From the NCBI GenBank assembly GCA_017478085.1, contig JAFVEE010000088.1, forward strand, positions 1 to 41,454: a stretch of 41,454 nt of DNA, in the 5' to 3' direction. The DNA comes from Prevotella sp. (GTDB lineage: Bacteria > Bacteroidota > Bacteroidia > Bacteroidales > Bacteroidaceae). The translations under genes and the position numbers were made by a program. Below the pieces are notes generated by a model, which worked only from the letters and a program-made list of their open reading frames with translations, had not been told where the DNA came from and ran no database searches. Shown here piece by piece: positions 15,483 through 24,116 of the stretch; position 1 is the first letter of the stretch; each line of letters begins with the position of its first letter.

Positions 15483-17234
15483 ATGAACCTAAGGCCTTAC
15501 ATCTTCTGCCTGCTATCAGCTATCATCTTTTCGGTTCAGCCGCTTAGGGCTGATTCCGGCGAGAAGGATCCTGTGCTCCTTGAACTGCGCGACTCGATGG
15601 GGTCGGCCTTCAATGTGGGCGACAGTGCCCGCTTTTTTGAGGCTGTGAGGAATCTGGAGGATTATTATCTGAGCCGCAACGACCTGCACGGATACTACAC
15701 CCAGCGATGCAACGAGATTGTGTTCCTGCTGAACCGGCAGGATGTCTTCGAGGCCTATCGCCTGTCTATCAAGCTATCACGGGAGTTGCGTGAGCGCAAG
15801 CTCGACAGCGAACTTTATATGGCCCTTAACATGCAAGGCCACATTTACCATTTTTGCGGCAACAAGGCCATGGCCCGCAAGTGCTTCAACGAGGTGCTGG
15901 AACGCATGGAGCGCGAGGGCTATATCGAGGGAATGCCGCCTATCTACATGAACCAGGTGCAGGTGGAGATAGACGAAAATCCCGACGAAGCCATGCGACT
16001 GCTCGACGAGGCCGCCCGCGTGGCCGAGACCACGAATGAGACTCACCGCCTGGTTGACATTGACACCTACCGTGCGCTCTGTGCCTTCAAGAAGGGCGAT
16101 ATGAAAGCTTTCTACGATGGTTACCAGAAATACAAGGCTCGCCAGGCAGAGGGCTACAGCTCGGTTCACGCCAAGATGCTCGAGATATACTATCTCCTGG
16201 CTCAGGGCGACGTGGCAGGAGCCCTTGCCCTGACCAATGATGACGATATAGAGCGCTACGACACCCAGACCTATATTTATGAAAAGGTGGGCGACTGGAA
16301 GAATGCCTACCTGTCGCTGAAACGCCAGATGCAGGCCAACGACTCCATCAACACCGTTATTCTGAGCAACAGCATGCTGGGCATACAGAACGAGTTGGAG
16401 CTCTACGAGGCCGAGCGCGAGGCCGCCCATCAGCGCATTGTGGCGCTGTTGGCAGTGGCAGCCTGCCTGTTGGTCATCATTGTAGCGCTGTTTGTCTATG
16501 CACACTCCCGTCGCCGGCACATCCGCGAACTGCGCGAGGCCCGCGACAGAGCCTTGGAGAGCGACCGCATGAAGACCGCCTTCATTCGCAACATCAGCCA
16601 TGAAATCCGCACGCCGCTCAACATCATCAGCGGCTTTACCCAGGTTCTTTCCGACGATACGATGCTGGTGGAGGCCGACGAGCGCCGCCACATCACGGGC
16701 ATGATGACCCACAACGCCAACCTGATTACCACGCTGGTCGACGAGCTGATAGACCTTTCTATTACCGATTCCTCGGCCCGGCCCGAGATGAGCGACGAGG
16801 TAGACTGCAACCAGCTGTGCCGCGAAGTGCTCACGGCCCACGAGGAAAACCGTCCCGAGGCGGTGCAGGTGCTGGTCGTTTCGCAGGTCGACGACAGCTA
16901 CCGTCTGCTCACCAACCGCGCTATGTTGCGCAAGATCCTGAATGCGCTGGTCGACAATGCGCTGAAGAACACCGAGCAGGGACAGGTGCGCATCTGTGTG
17001 GAGCGGCAGCCCTCGGCAGTGGCCTTTGCCGTAGAGGATACGGGTTGTGGCATTCCCGCCGCCGATGCCAAGCGCATCTTCGAGCGGTTCGAGAAACTCA
17101 ACGCCTTCAAGTCGGGTCTGGGACTGGGCCTGCCCTTAGCGCGGGTGCTGGCCGAACGGCTGGGAGGCACGCTGACGCTCGACACCACCTACACCGGCGG
17201 GGCTCGCTTCGTGGCGCAAATTCCGTTGCCATAG
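15483..17234 (+). CDS. TPR-containing sensor histidine kinase
   Basis: A 583-residue membrane sensor kinase. A signal peptide (residues 1-23) is followed by a predicted periplasmic helical-repeat sensor region (TPR-like, about 30-310), one transmembrane helix near 319-341 (VALLAVAACLLVIIVALFVY), then a complete kinase core: H-box RNISHEIRTPLN with His373, N-box NALVDNALKN, G1 EDTGCGIP, F-box FERFEKL and G2 GLGLGLPLA. No receiver gene is adjacent, so it is an orphan here. The signal is unknown. Its promoter carries a 12-bp palindrome. A candidate terminator separates it from the MG2 gene 55 bases downstream. Compare the kinase-like protein at 33971, which has the same architecture but lacks the histidine. 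Confidence 0.92.
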   Translation: MNLRPYIFCLLSAIIFSVQPLRADSGEKDPVLLELRDSMGSAFNVGDSARFFEAVRNLEDYYLSRNDLHGYYTQRCNEIVFLLNRQDVFEAYRLSIKLSRELRERKLDSELYMALNMQGHIYHFCGNKAMARKCFNEVLERMEREGYIEGMPPIYMNQVQVEIDENPDEAMRLLDEAARVAETTNETHRLVDIDTYRALCAFKKGDMKAFYDGYQKYKARQAEGYSSVHAKMLEIYYLLAQGDVAGALALTNDDDIERYDTQTYIYEKVGDWKNAYLSLKRQMQANDSINTVILSNSMLGIQNELELYEAEREAAHQRIVALLAVAACLLVIIVALFVYAHSRRRHIRELREARDRALESDRMKTAFIRNISHEIRTPLNIISGFTQVLSDDTMLVEADERRHITGMMTHNANLITTLVDELIDLSITDSSARPEMSDEVDCNQLCREVLTAHEENRPEAVQVLVVSQVDDSYRLLTNRAMLRKILNALVDNALKNTEQGQVRICVERQPSAVAFAVEDTGCGIPAADAKRIFERFEKLNAFKSGLGLGLPLARVLAERLGGTLTLDTTYTGGARFVAQIPLP

Positions 17235-17240
17235 CATTAA

Positions 17241-17282
17241 ACCTTTTGGCCGAAAGGGCATCAAAAAGGTAAAACGTTTTTT
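17241..17282 (+). terminator. Candidate intrinsic terminator after the histidine kinase gene
   Basis: Outer stem ACCTTTT (17241-17247) with AAAAGGT (17264-17270), inner GCC/GGC pairing, then a T run at 17277-17282 seven bases after the stem. It is imperfect and lies just before the MG2 gene start, so partial read-through is possible. Confidence 0.4.
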
Positions 17283-17289
17283 AAAGATT

Positions 17290-20103
17290 ATGTCAAAGAA
17301 AGTATTCTTTCTGTTACTGACCCTCTTTTCTTCAGTATCAGTGATGCGGGCGGGCAGTCTCGATGCCATCCGCGAAGCCCTCGAGGCCTCTTCACTTTCC
17401 CAAGTTCAGGAGAAAGTCTATATTCACACCGACAATACTTGCTATTTCGTGGGCGACACCCTGTGGTACAAGGCCTACGTGGTGCGTGCCGACGACCTGC
17501 AGCCCACCGACATGAGCCGCATTCTCTATGTAGAGCTGCTCTCGCCCGACGGTCTGCTGGTAGAGCGGCAGAACATCATCGTGAGCGGAACGGGCCACAC
17601 CTGCGGCCAGTTCGTGCTTCAGGACTCGCTCTATAGCGGCTACTACGAACTGCGTGCCTACACCCGCTGGCAGCTGAACTTCAACGTCTACCACCACCGC
17701 TACCGTACCGACGAGACGTGGTGGTTCTACAGCAAGCAGATGGCCGCTGACTACTTCCGCCAGTGGGATGGCCTCTACTCGCGCGTGCTGCCCATCTACA
17801 GCAAGCCCGAACAGGCAGGCGACTATGGCGTGCGTCGCATGTACCAGCGGCCTAAGACCCGTCTGCCCAAGCAGAAGAAGGACGACCTGCTCGTGGAGTT
17901 CTACCCCGAGGGTGGCCATCTGGTGCAGGGCATCGAGAACCGCGTTGCCTTCAGCGTTACCGACCAGCACGGCGAGGCCGTGAACATCAAGGGCACGGTA
18001 GAGGCCGATGGCATTGCCCCCGTGAGCATCAGCACCGAGCATATGGGTCGTGGCGCCTTTATGCTCACCCCGGGCAGCAAGCGTGCGAAGGCCCGCTTCA
18101 GCTGGCGTGGCAAGGAGTATAGCTTCAGCCTGCCCAAGCCCGATGCACAGGGCGTTGCCATGCGCATTGACGGCGGCAAGGCCACGTTTATGGCCACGGG
18201 TCTGCCCGCTGGTCGCGAGTATGCCGTGTCGGTGCTCTGCCGTGGTTCGCTGAAGCACTTCCAGCAAGTCAGCCTGGCATCGGGCAAGGCCGAGGTTCAG
18301 CTGCCCGTGGCCGAACTGCCCTCTGGCGTGTGCGACGTGACGCTCTTCGACGACGAGGGCCAGATCCTGGCCGATCGCCTGTTCTTCGTCAACAACCATG
18401 AGTACGACCAGGACCTCATCACCGCCCCCATCGTTGCCACCAAGACCTACGAGCCCTACGAGCAGATCTCGCTGCCCATACAGTGTCAGGGCGTCACCGA
18501 GCCTACCAATATCTCGGTGTCCATTCGCGACACGGGCACCGACGAGCCTTCCTACGACACCAACGACCTGCTCACCTCGATGCTGCTCAGCAGCGAGCTG
18601 CGCGGCTTCATAGCCTATCCCGACCACTACTTCGAGGCTGACGACGCTGCCCATCGCCGCCACCTGGACCTGCTCATGATGGTGCAGGGATGGCGCAAAT
18701 ACAAGTGGGAGGAGCTGGCCGACACCGCCCGCCAGATGCGTTATGAGCCCGAGACGGGGCTCACCGTCGAGGGCAATGTGTACAAGATGCTCAGCCTGAC
18801 GCCCGTAGAGCCCGACGAGGTGGGCAACTGGCAGTATGGCGTGGGCATGGTGGGCCGCAAGTCCACTGCCGATACCGAGGCCACCGACCCCTTTGCCGAG
18901 GAGGCGGGCGAGTCCGACTTCATCGAGATGGGTGTCGACGATACCCCGGTAGAGACGGGCGAGATGGGCGACATAGAGCTTGGCGACCTGGCCGATGCCA
19001 ATGCCTCCCTGGGCGTGAACCACGGCAACCTGAAGCGCGAGGTGCTCGTCGAGGCCGAGATCTCGGTGGGCAAGCAGGTGGTGGGCTCGGTGCAGAAGAC
19101 CGACCACGGCCACTTCGTCTTCAGCGTGCCCCCGTTCTATGGCGATGCCTACCTGAACATGAAAGCCTATAAGGAGAAGGACAGCCTGAAGAAGAGCATG
19201 GCGTCGCGGGCCGATAAGTATATGCTCGACGAGAAAGCCTTCCCCGACTTCTACGTGAAGCGCGACGTGTTCTTCCCCATCTACACCCACGACTATACCT
19301 ACTACGAGAAGCATCAGCCCGACATCGATGCCGAGATGCTCATCGACACGCTCTCGGAGCTGTCGATGGAGAACGACGTCTATCAGCTGGCCAACGTCAA
19401 CGTGAAGGGCAAGCGTCGTGGCCGTCGCGCCATCGACTACAACAAGCCCGCCTTCGTGATGGATGCCTACGACCTCTACAACGACATTACCGACCGCGGC
19501 CTGTCGTTCGGCATGGTCGATATGCGCCAGTTTCCCGTGCAGGTGTGCAAGTACCTCTTCGGCAATATGGGTCGCTACCGCAGCTATAATGTGGCCGGGC
19601 GGCTCGAAGGGCACGTCTACTACCGCAACTTCTCGCCCCTCGCGGGCACCAGCGATGCTGAGGCGGCAGGCCTGTTCGTGGCCAACCGCACGCCGCAATA
19701 TGTCTACAACCAGCTGAAGCTGAAACGATTGCAGAACATCCGTGTGTTTACCGACTACGAGCCGCGCACCGAAGACTCGACGATGGTCGAGGAGCGCTAT
19801 GCCCCCGATGCCACTGTCGACTTGGAACTTATCCCCGACGATGCCGTGCAGCCCAGCTTCCGCGACCGTCACATCGTGTTCCACGGCTTCAGCTATCCCG
19901 AGACGTTCTATCAGCCCGACTACAGCGAGCAACGTCCGGCCGAGCCCACCGACTACCGCCGCACGCTCTACTGGAACCCCAATGCCGTGACCGACGAGAA
20001 CGGCCTTTTCACCGCCACCTTCTATAACAACTCGAAGCAGACGCGCATCAAGATGACCGCTGCCGGGGTCACTGGCGACGGCAGGTTGTTGCGCAGTAAA
20101 TAG
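17290..20103 (+). CDS. Large secreted MG2-domain protein
   Basis: A 937-residue envelope protein with a signal peptide (residues 1-21). Residues about 40-130 contain KVYIHTDNTCYFVGDTLWYK and related motifs of the alpha-2-macroglobulin MG2 domain as found in many Bacteroidota surface proteins, followed by further beta-sandwich regions (VEFYPEGGHLVQGIENRVAF). Residues about 535-570 are an acidic linker. Near residue 700 LANVNVKGKRRGRR resembles the entry to a TonB-receptor plug, but no outer-membrane barrel follows. The C-terminal YWNPNAVTDENGLFTATFY is a second macroglobulin-like signature. No thioester motif was seen, so it is unlikely to be a protease-trapping macroglobulin. Function unknown. 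A palindrome array begins 10 bases after its stop codon. Confidence 0.75.
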   Translation: MSKKVFFLLLTLFSSVSVMRAGSLDAIREALEASSLSQVQEKVYIHTDNTCYFVGDTLWYKAYVVRADDLQPTDMSRILYVELLSPDGLLVERQNIIVSGTGHTCGQFVLQDSLYSGYYELRAYTRWQLNFNVYHHRYRTDETWWFYSKQMAADYFRQWDGLYSRVLPIYSKPEQAGDYGVRRMYQRPKTRLPKQKKDDLLVEFYPEGGHLVQGIENRVAFSVTDQHGEAVNIKGTVEADGIAPVSISTEHMGRGAFMLTPGSKRAKARFSWRGKEYSFSLPKPDAQGVAMRIDGGKATFMATGLPAGREYAVSVLCRGSLKHFQQVSLASGKAEVQLPVAELPSGVCDVTLFDDEGQILADRLFFVNNHEYDQDLITAPIVATKTYEPYEQISLPIQCQGVTEPTNISVSIRDTGTDEPSYDTNDLLTSMLLSSELRGFIAYPDHYFEADDAAHRRHLDLLMMVQGWRKYKWEELADTARQMRYEPETGLTVEGNVYKMLSLTPVEPDEVGNWQYGVGMVGRKSTADTEATDPFAEEAGESDFIEMGVDDTPVETGEMGDIELGDLADANASLGVNHGNLKREVLVEAEISVGKQVVGSVQKTDHGHFVFSVPPFYGDAYLNMKAYKEKDSLKKSMASRADKYMLDEKAFPDFYVKRDVFFPIYTHDYTYYEKHQPDIDAEMLIDTLSELSMENDVYQLANVNVKGKRRGRRAIDYNKPAFVMDAYDLYNDITDRGLSFGMVDMRQFPVQVCKYLFGNMGRYRSYNVAGRLEGHVYYRNFSPLAGTSDAEAAGLFVANRTPQYVYNQLKLKRLQNIRVFTDYEPRTEDSTMVEERYAPDATVDLELIPDDAVQPSFRDRHIVFHGFSYPETFYQPDYSEQRPAEPTDYRRTLYWNPNAVTDENGLFTATFYNNSKQTRIKMTAAGVTGDGRLLRSK

Positions 20104-20112
20104 CTGTTTTGC

Positions 20113-20215
20113 AACGGAGGCTCCGTTCATCTTCAATGGAGCCTCCATTCAGACGTAACGGAGGCTCCATTGCAAGCGAATGGAGCCTCCGTTGTCTTCT
20201 AATCAAGCGTTCGTT
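20113..20215. repeat. Array of 15-bp palindromes at exact 22-bp period
   Basis: Units at 20113 (AACGGAGGCTCCGTT), 20135 (AATGGAGCCTCCATT), 20157 (AACGGAGGCTCCATT), 20179 (AATGGAGCCTCCGTT) and a diverged fifth at 20201 (AATCAAGCGTTCGTT). Spacers are always 7 bases and always different. The third and fourth units are exact reverse complements, giving a 15-bp stem with a 7-base loop. The array fills the gap between the 3' ends of two convergent genes. It is the same family as 7422-7525. Confidence 0.92.
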
Positions 20216-20219
20216 TCTG

Positions 20220-20786
20220 CTACCTCTCCATCAGGTGGGCATAGCGCATGCCTACGGCCACCTGCTGGGCGGTGGCCTCATCCTTCAGCTGGGTCAGCAG
20301 ACTGTAGGCGAAGGGGAAGGCAGCGGCGGGACCCTCGCCCGTGGTCACGTTGCCGTCGACGGTGCACAGCTCGCCCGTGTAGGTGGCACCCTCCAGCGTC
20401 TGCTCGAAGCCAGGATAGCAGGTGGCACGCTTGCCGCGCAGCAGGCCCAGTCCGCCCAGCACCAGCGGCGCGGCGCAGATGGCGGCCACCCGGCGGCCGG
20501 CAGCGTTCTGCCGGAGCAGTGCCTGGCGCACGCCCTCGTGGTTGTTCAGGTTGCTGGCTCCCGGCATGCCGCCCGGCAGCATGAGCACGTCGGCATCGCT
20601 GAAGTCGCACTCGCTGAACAGCTTGTCGGCCTCTATGCGCACGCGGTGCGCCGTCTCCACCATCAGCGAGCCCTCAACGCAGCTCACCGTCACTACCTCT
20701 ACACCACCGCGACGCATCACGTCGACGGGAATCAACGCCTCGATGTCCTCGAAGCCGTTGGCCAGAAAAACATATACTTTTGCCAT
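20220..20786 (-). CDS. DJ-1/PfpI (YajL-like) family protein
   Basis: A 188-residue cytoplasmic protein of the DJ-1/PfpI superfamily, in the group once labelled ThiJ and now associated with protein deglycation or stress protection in other bacteria (function debated). Seen: the N-terminal FLANGFEDIEALIPVD carrying the conserved glutamate, VLMLPGGMPGASNL, and the nucleophile elbow AAICAAPLVLGG with its cysteine, then TCYPGFE and TGEGPAAAFPFA. Length fits. It is convergent with the MG2 gene; its stop codon is four bases from the last diverged unit of the palindrome array. A -7 promoter element, TATCTTTG, lies upstream on the minus strand at 20815-20822. Confidence 0.92.
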   Translation of the reverse strand: MAKVYVFLANGFEDIEALIPVDVMRRGGVEVVTVSCVEGSLMVETAHRVRIEADKLFSECDFSDADVLMLPGGMPGASNLNNHEGVRQALLRQNAAGRRVAAICAAPLVLGGLGLLRGKRATCYPGFEQTLEGATYTGELCTVDGNVTTGEGPAAAFPFAYSLLTQLKDEATAQQVAVGMRYAHLMER

Positions 20787-20814
20787 AATCCTTAGTTTTG
20801 TTTACTTTAGAATG

Positions 20815-20822
20815 CAAAGATA
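20815..20822 (-). promoter_or_regulatory. -7 promoter element of the DJ-1 family gene
   Basis: TATCTTTG on the minus strand, 28 bases before the start codon at 20786. No TTTG at the expected upstream distance was found. Confidence 0.45.
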
Positions 20823-20906
20823 GGGATTTTTTTTGACCTATCACATAAATATTCGTGAAAAAGAAAAAAAAGTGCACTTTGTTGAGGCTGAATTGCGGGA
20901 ATTTTG

Positions 20907-20914
20907 TATCTTTG
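20907..20914 (+). promoter_or_regulatory. -7 promoter element of the IMP cyclohydrolase/mre operon
   Basis: TATCTTTG at 20907-20914 lies 51 bases before the ATG at 20966. It sits downstream of an in-frame ATG at 20855, which rules that ATG out as the start of a transcript from this promoter. Confidence 0.55.
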
Positions 20915-20965
20915 CACTTCCAAATTTATAACGTTATAAGAAATTTCAAGAAAGGAAGACGAAGT

Positions 20966-21562
20966 ATGGCTGAAGCAAAGAAGATTAAGACAGCGCTGAT
21001 TTCCGTGTTTCATAAGGATGGACTGGACCAACTGCTGAAGAAGCTGAACGAGGAGGGCGTGAAGTTCCTCTCGACCGGCGGCACACAGACTTTTATTGAG
21101 TCACTGGGCTACCCCTGCCAGAAGGTGGAAGACGTGACTACCTACCCCTCGATACTGGGCGGCCGCGTGAAGACGCTGCACCCCAAGGTGTTTGGCGGCA
21201 TACTGGCCCGTCGCGACAATGAGGGCGACCGCGAGCAGATGGCTCAGTACGAGATACCCGAGATTGACCTGGTCATCGTAGACCTGTACCCCTTTGAGCA
21301 GACCGTGGCCAGTGGTGCCTCGGAGCAGGATATTATCGAAAAGATCGACATTGGTGGCATCTCGCTCATCCGCGCTGGTGCCAAGAACTTCAGCGATGTG
21401 GTCATCGTGCCCTCGAAAGCCGAGTACCCCGTGCTGCTTGACATCCTGAACGCCCAGGGTGCACAGACCACCCGCGAGCAGCGCCGCATGTTTGCCGAGC
21501 GCGCCTTTGGCGTGAGCTCGCACTACGACACCGCAATACACAGCTGGTTTGCAAAAAAATAG
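20966..21562 (+). CDS. IMP cyclohydrolase domain only (PurH N-terminal half)
   Basis: A 198-residue enzyme matching the MGS-like IMP cyclohydrolase half of PurH, which closes FAICAR to IMP in the last step of purine synthesis. Seen: ALISVFHKDGL, FLSTGGTQTFIESLGY, EDVTTYPSILGGRVKTLHP, VIVDLYPFEQTV, EKIDIGGISLIRAGAKNF. The bifunctional protein is over 500 residues; here translation stops after YDTAIHSWFAKK, just where the AICAR formyltransferase half would follow, and no remnant of that half is visible downstream. The stop codon is at the edge of an AT-rich inverted repeat. The start at 20966 is chosen because the promoter element lies between it and the upstream in-frame ATG. The mreB operon follows 134 bases on. 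Confidence 0.88.
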   Translation: MAEAKKIKTALISVFHKDGLDQLLKKLNEEGVKFLSTGGTQTFIESLGYPCQKVEDVTTYPSILGGRVKTLHPKVFGGILARRDNEGDREQMAQYEIPEIDLVIVDLYPFEQTVASGASEQDIIEKIDIGGISLIRAGAKNFSDVVIVPSKAEYPVLLDILNAQGAQTTREQRRMFAERAFGVSSHYDTAIHSWFAKK

Positions 21563-21684
21563 TAATGAGTAATTAGTAATGAGTAATTATGATTTGTTTT
21601 GCTGCTGTGCGCATTAGCTGTTAGATGGCAGGATACGTCATAAGTAATCATAATTGCTAATTACTCATTACTAATTCCTAATTA
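21561..21684. repeat. AT-rich inverted repeat between IMP cyclohydrolase and mreB
   Basis: The left arm (21561-21594) contains AGTAATGAGTAATT twice in tandem; the right arm (21644-21684) is its approximate reverse complement with small gaps. The 49-base centre shows no gene. The last two bases of the upstream TAG stop coincide with the first bases of the arm. The size and structure resemble a small non-autonomous repeat. It could also attenuate transcription into mreB. Confidence 0.75.
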
Positions 21685-21696
21685 GAAGAAGAAAGT

Positions 21697-22719
21697 ATGG
21701 GATTTTTTAGTTTCCGACAAGAGCTGGCCATGGACCTTGGCACAGCCAATACGATTATCATCTGCGACGACAAGATCGTGGTGGATGAGCCTTCGGTCGT
21801 GGCACTCGACCGTCGCACCGACAAGATGATTGCCGTGGGCCAGAAGGCAAAGATGATGTACGAGAAGACGCACGACAACATTCGCACCATACGCCCGCTG
21901 CGCGACGGCGTGATTGCCGACTTCTCGGCCTGCGAGCAGATGATGCGCGGACTCATCAAGATGGTTCACTCCGGGCGTCACCTCTTCTCGCCCTCGCTGC
22001 GCATGGTCATCGGTGTGCCCTCGGGTTCTACCGAGGTAGAGCTGCGCGCCGTGCGCGACTCGGCTGAACATGCCGACGGGCGCGACGTGTACCTGATCTT
22101 CGAGCCTATGGCTGCTGCCATCGGCATCGGCATCGATGTGGAGGCCCCCGAGGGCAACATGATTGTCGACATAGGCGGTGGCTCTACCGAGATTGCCGTC
22201 ATTTCGCTGGGCGGCATCGTGAGCAATAACAGCATTCGCACCGCAGGCGACGACCTGACGGCCGATATTCAGGAGTATATGAGCCGTCAGCACAACGTGA
22301 AGGTGTCGGAGCGCATGGCCGAGCGCGTGAAGATTCATGTGGGCTCGGCACTGACCGACCTGGGCGACGAGGCTCCCGAGGACTACATTGTGCATGGCCC
22401 CAACCGCATCACGGCCCTGCCTATGGAGGTGCCCGTGTGCTATCAGGAGATAGCCCACTGCCTCGACAAGACGGTGGCCAAGATCGAGAACGCTGTGCTC
22501 TCGGCCTTGGAGAACACCCCGCCCGAGCTGTATGCCGACATCGTGAAGAACGGCATCTACCTGAGTGGCGGCGGCGCACTGCTGCGCGGCCTCGACAAGC
22601 GTCTGCAAGACAAGATCAACATTCCGTTCCACGTGCCTGAAGATCCCCTCCACTCGGTGGCCAAGGGTGCCGGCATCGCCTTGAAGAATGTAGACCGCTT
22701 CTCGTTCTTGATGCGTTAA
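21697..22719 (+). CDS. mreB: Rod-shape-determining protein MreB
   Basis: Bacterial actin homologue that polymerises under the inner membrane and positions the cell-elongation machinery. The 340 residues show the actin-fold nucleotide motifs: AMDLGTANTII (phosphate 1), MIVDIGGGSTEIAVISLGG (phosphate 2) and IYLSGGGALLRGLDK (adenosine). The N-terminal GFFSF is typical of the Bacteroidota form. The stop and the mreC start overlap by one base (TAATG), marking translational coupling. It heads the order mreB-mreC-mreD-mrdA-rodA. Confidence 0.98.
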   Translation: MGFFSFRQELAMDLGTANTIIICDDKIVVDEPSVVALDRRTDKMIAVGQKAKMMYEKTHDNIRTIRPLRDGVIADFSACEQMMRGLIKMVHSGRHLFSPSLRMVIGVPSGSTEVELRAVRDSAEHADGRDVYLIFEPMAAAIGIGIDVEAPEGNMIVDIGGGSTEIAVISLGGIVSNNSIRTAGDDLTADIQEYMSRQHNVKVSERMAERVKIHVGSALTDLGDEAPEDYIVHGPNRITALPMEVPVCYQEIAHCLDKTVAKIENAVLSALENTPPELYADIVKNGIYLSGGGALLRGLDKRLQDKINIPFHVPEDPLHSVAKGAGIALKNVDRFSFLMR

Positions 22720-23585
22720 TGCAGAACCTCTGGGCTTTCCTCGTTCGTCATTTCCACTGGCTTCTGTTCCTCCTGCTGGAGGCAGTCAGCGTGTTCATGC
22801 TGTTCAGCTTCAACAGCTATCAGGGCAGCGTGTGGATTTCGTCGGCCAATTTCGTGGCGGGAAAGCTCTATGAATGGCAGTCGGGCGTGGAGCAGTACTT
22901 CTCGCTGACCGACGTGAACGAGCAGCTGACCCAGCGCAACCTGTTCCTGGAACGCCAGGTAGACAGGTTGCGGCAGCAATATGCCGACGTGACCGACGAC
23001 ACCACCGTGGTAGAGCGCACCGAGCTGGCCACGCTCGAGCAGTACGAGCTGATACCGGCCAAGGTGGTGTCGAACTCGGTGAACCGCCCCGACAACCTGA
23101 TTACCATCGACCGTGGGCGTGCCGATGGCGTAGAGCCCGATATGGGCGTGGCCTGCGGCACGGGCCTGGTGGGCGTGGTCTATCTGGCCAGCGACCACTA
23201 TGCCGTGGTGCTGCCCGTGCTCAACAACCGTTCGCGCATCAGCTGCAGCATTCGCGGCCGCGACTACTTCGGCTATCTGGCCTGGAGTGGGGGCGACCCC
23301 TCGCGGGCCTACGTCGAGGATATTCCCCGCCATGCCAAGTTCCGCAAGGGCGACTGGGTGGAGACCAGCGGCTACTCGTCGATCTTCCCCCACGGCGTGT
23401 CGGTGGGACAGATTGAGAAGATCTTCAACTCGCGCGACGGCCTGTCCTACAGGCTGCAGGTGCACCTCTCTACCGACTTTGCCTGCCTGCGCAACGTTTG
23501 CGTGATCAAGGACAAAGGCATGGCCGAGCGCATGCGCCTGAAGGAGGCTGCGCAGGACTCGCTCTCGCTCATGCCCGTGAAGTAA
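22719..23585 (+). CDS. mreC: Rod-shape-determining protein MreC
   Basis: A 288-residue bitopic scaffold linking MreB to periplasmic peptidoglycan synthases. One N-terminal membrane helix (FHWLLFLLLEAVSVFMLFSF), a coiled coil (QRNLFLERQVDRLRQQY), then the beta-rich MreC domain from about residue 105 (IPAKVVSNSVNRPDNLITID, RGRADGVEPDMGVACGTGLV, RFRKGD-type turn in KFRKGDWVETSG). Length and order fit the family. It overlaps mreB by one base and is followed by mreD after 33 bases. Confidence 0.96.
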   Translation: MQNLWAFLVRHFHWLLFLLLEAVSVFMLFSFNSYQGSVWISSANFVAGKLYEWQSGVEQYFSLTDVNEQLTQRNLFLERQVDRLRQQYADVTDDTTVVERTELATLEQYELIPAKVVSNSVNRPDNLITIDRGRADGVEPDMGVACGTGLVGVVYLASDHYAVVLPVLNNRSRISCSIRGRDYFGYLAWSGGDPSRAYVEDIPRHAKFRKGDWVETSGYSSIFPHGVSVGQIEKIFNSRDGLSYRLQVHLSTDFACLRNVCVIKDKGMAERMRLKEAAQDSLSLMPVK

Positions 23586-23618
23586 TTTTCTTCAGAACCG
23601 TTTCTAATTTGCGACAAG

Positions 23619-24116
23619 ATGGCCATCGATACCCTGACAAGAGCCCTTATCTTCCTGTTGCTGTGCCTGACGCAGGCGCTGGTGATGAACCGCATCCAGC
23701 TGTTCAACTGCGCCACGCCGCTGCTCTATGTCTACTTCGTCATCATGTTTCCCCGCAACTACCCCAAGTGGGCCACCCTGTTGTGGAGCTTCTTTATGGG
23801 CCTTACCATCGATATGTTTGCCAACACGCCGGGCGTGGCCTGTGCATCGCTCACCCTCCTGGGTGCCGTGCAGCCCTACCTGCTGGAGCTGTTCATTCCG
23901 CGCGATGCCGAAGAGAACATGGCCTCGGCAGCCAGAACGCTGGGGTGGGGCAAGTTCTTTACCTTCACCGCAATACTGGTGCTCATCTATTGCCTGGTGT
24001 TCTTCTCGCTCGAGGCGTTCAACTTCTTCAACTGGCTCCACTGGCTGGAGTGCATCGGAGGTAGCGCCGTGCTCACCATTGCGCTTGTCATGACCTTGGA
24101 AAGCATCAGGAAGTGA
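23619..24116 (+). CDS. mreD: Rod-shape-determining protein MreD
   Basis: A 165-residue inner-membrane protein with about five hydrophobic segments (ALIFLLLCLTQALVM, LLYVYFVIMF, FTAILVLIYCLVFFSLEAF and others). MreD is poorly conserved; assignment rests on size, topology, PLLYVYFVIMFPRNYPKW, typical of Bacteroidota MreD, and its place between mreC and mrdA. Its TGA stop overlaps the GTG start of mrdA. Confidence 0.9.
   Translation: MAIDTLTRALIFLLLCLTQALVMNRIQLFNCATPLLYVYFVIMFPRNYPKWATLLWSFFMGLTIDMFANTPGVACASLTLLGAVQPYLLELFIPRDAEENMASAARTLGWGKFFTFTAILVLIYCLVFFSLEAFNFFNWLHWLECIGGSAVLTIALVMTLESIRK

Noticed and set aside
17392-20148. A 918-codon open frame antisense to the MG2 gene, and similar long antisense frames at 8341-10134, 23987-25927 and 31581-33008
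   Set aside because: They mirror GC-rich coding sequences with clear protein families, have His/Val/Ala-rich composition typical of antisense frames, and show no recognisable domain or promoter.
20113-20215. CRISPR array
   Set aside because: Repeats of 15 bp with 7-bp spacers are far too short for CRISPR, the repeats are near-perfect palindromes, and no cas gene is present.
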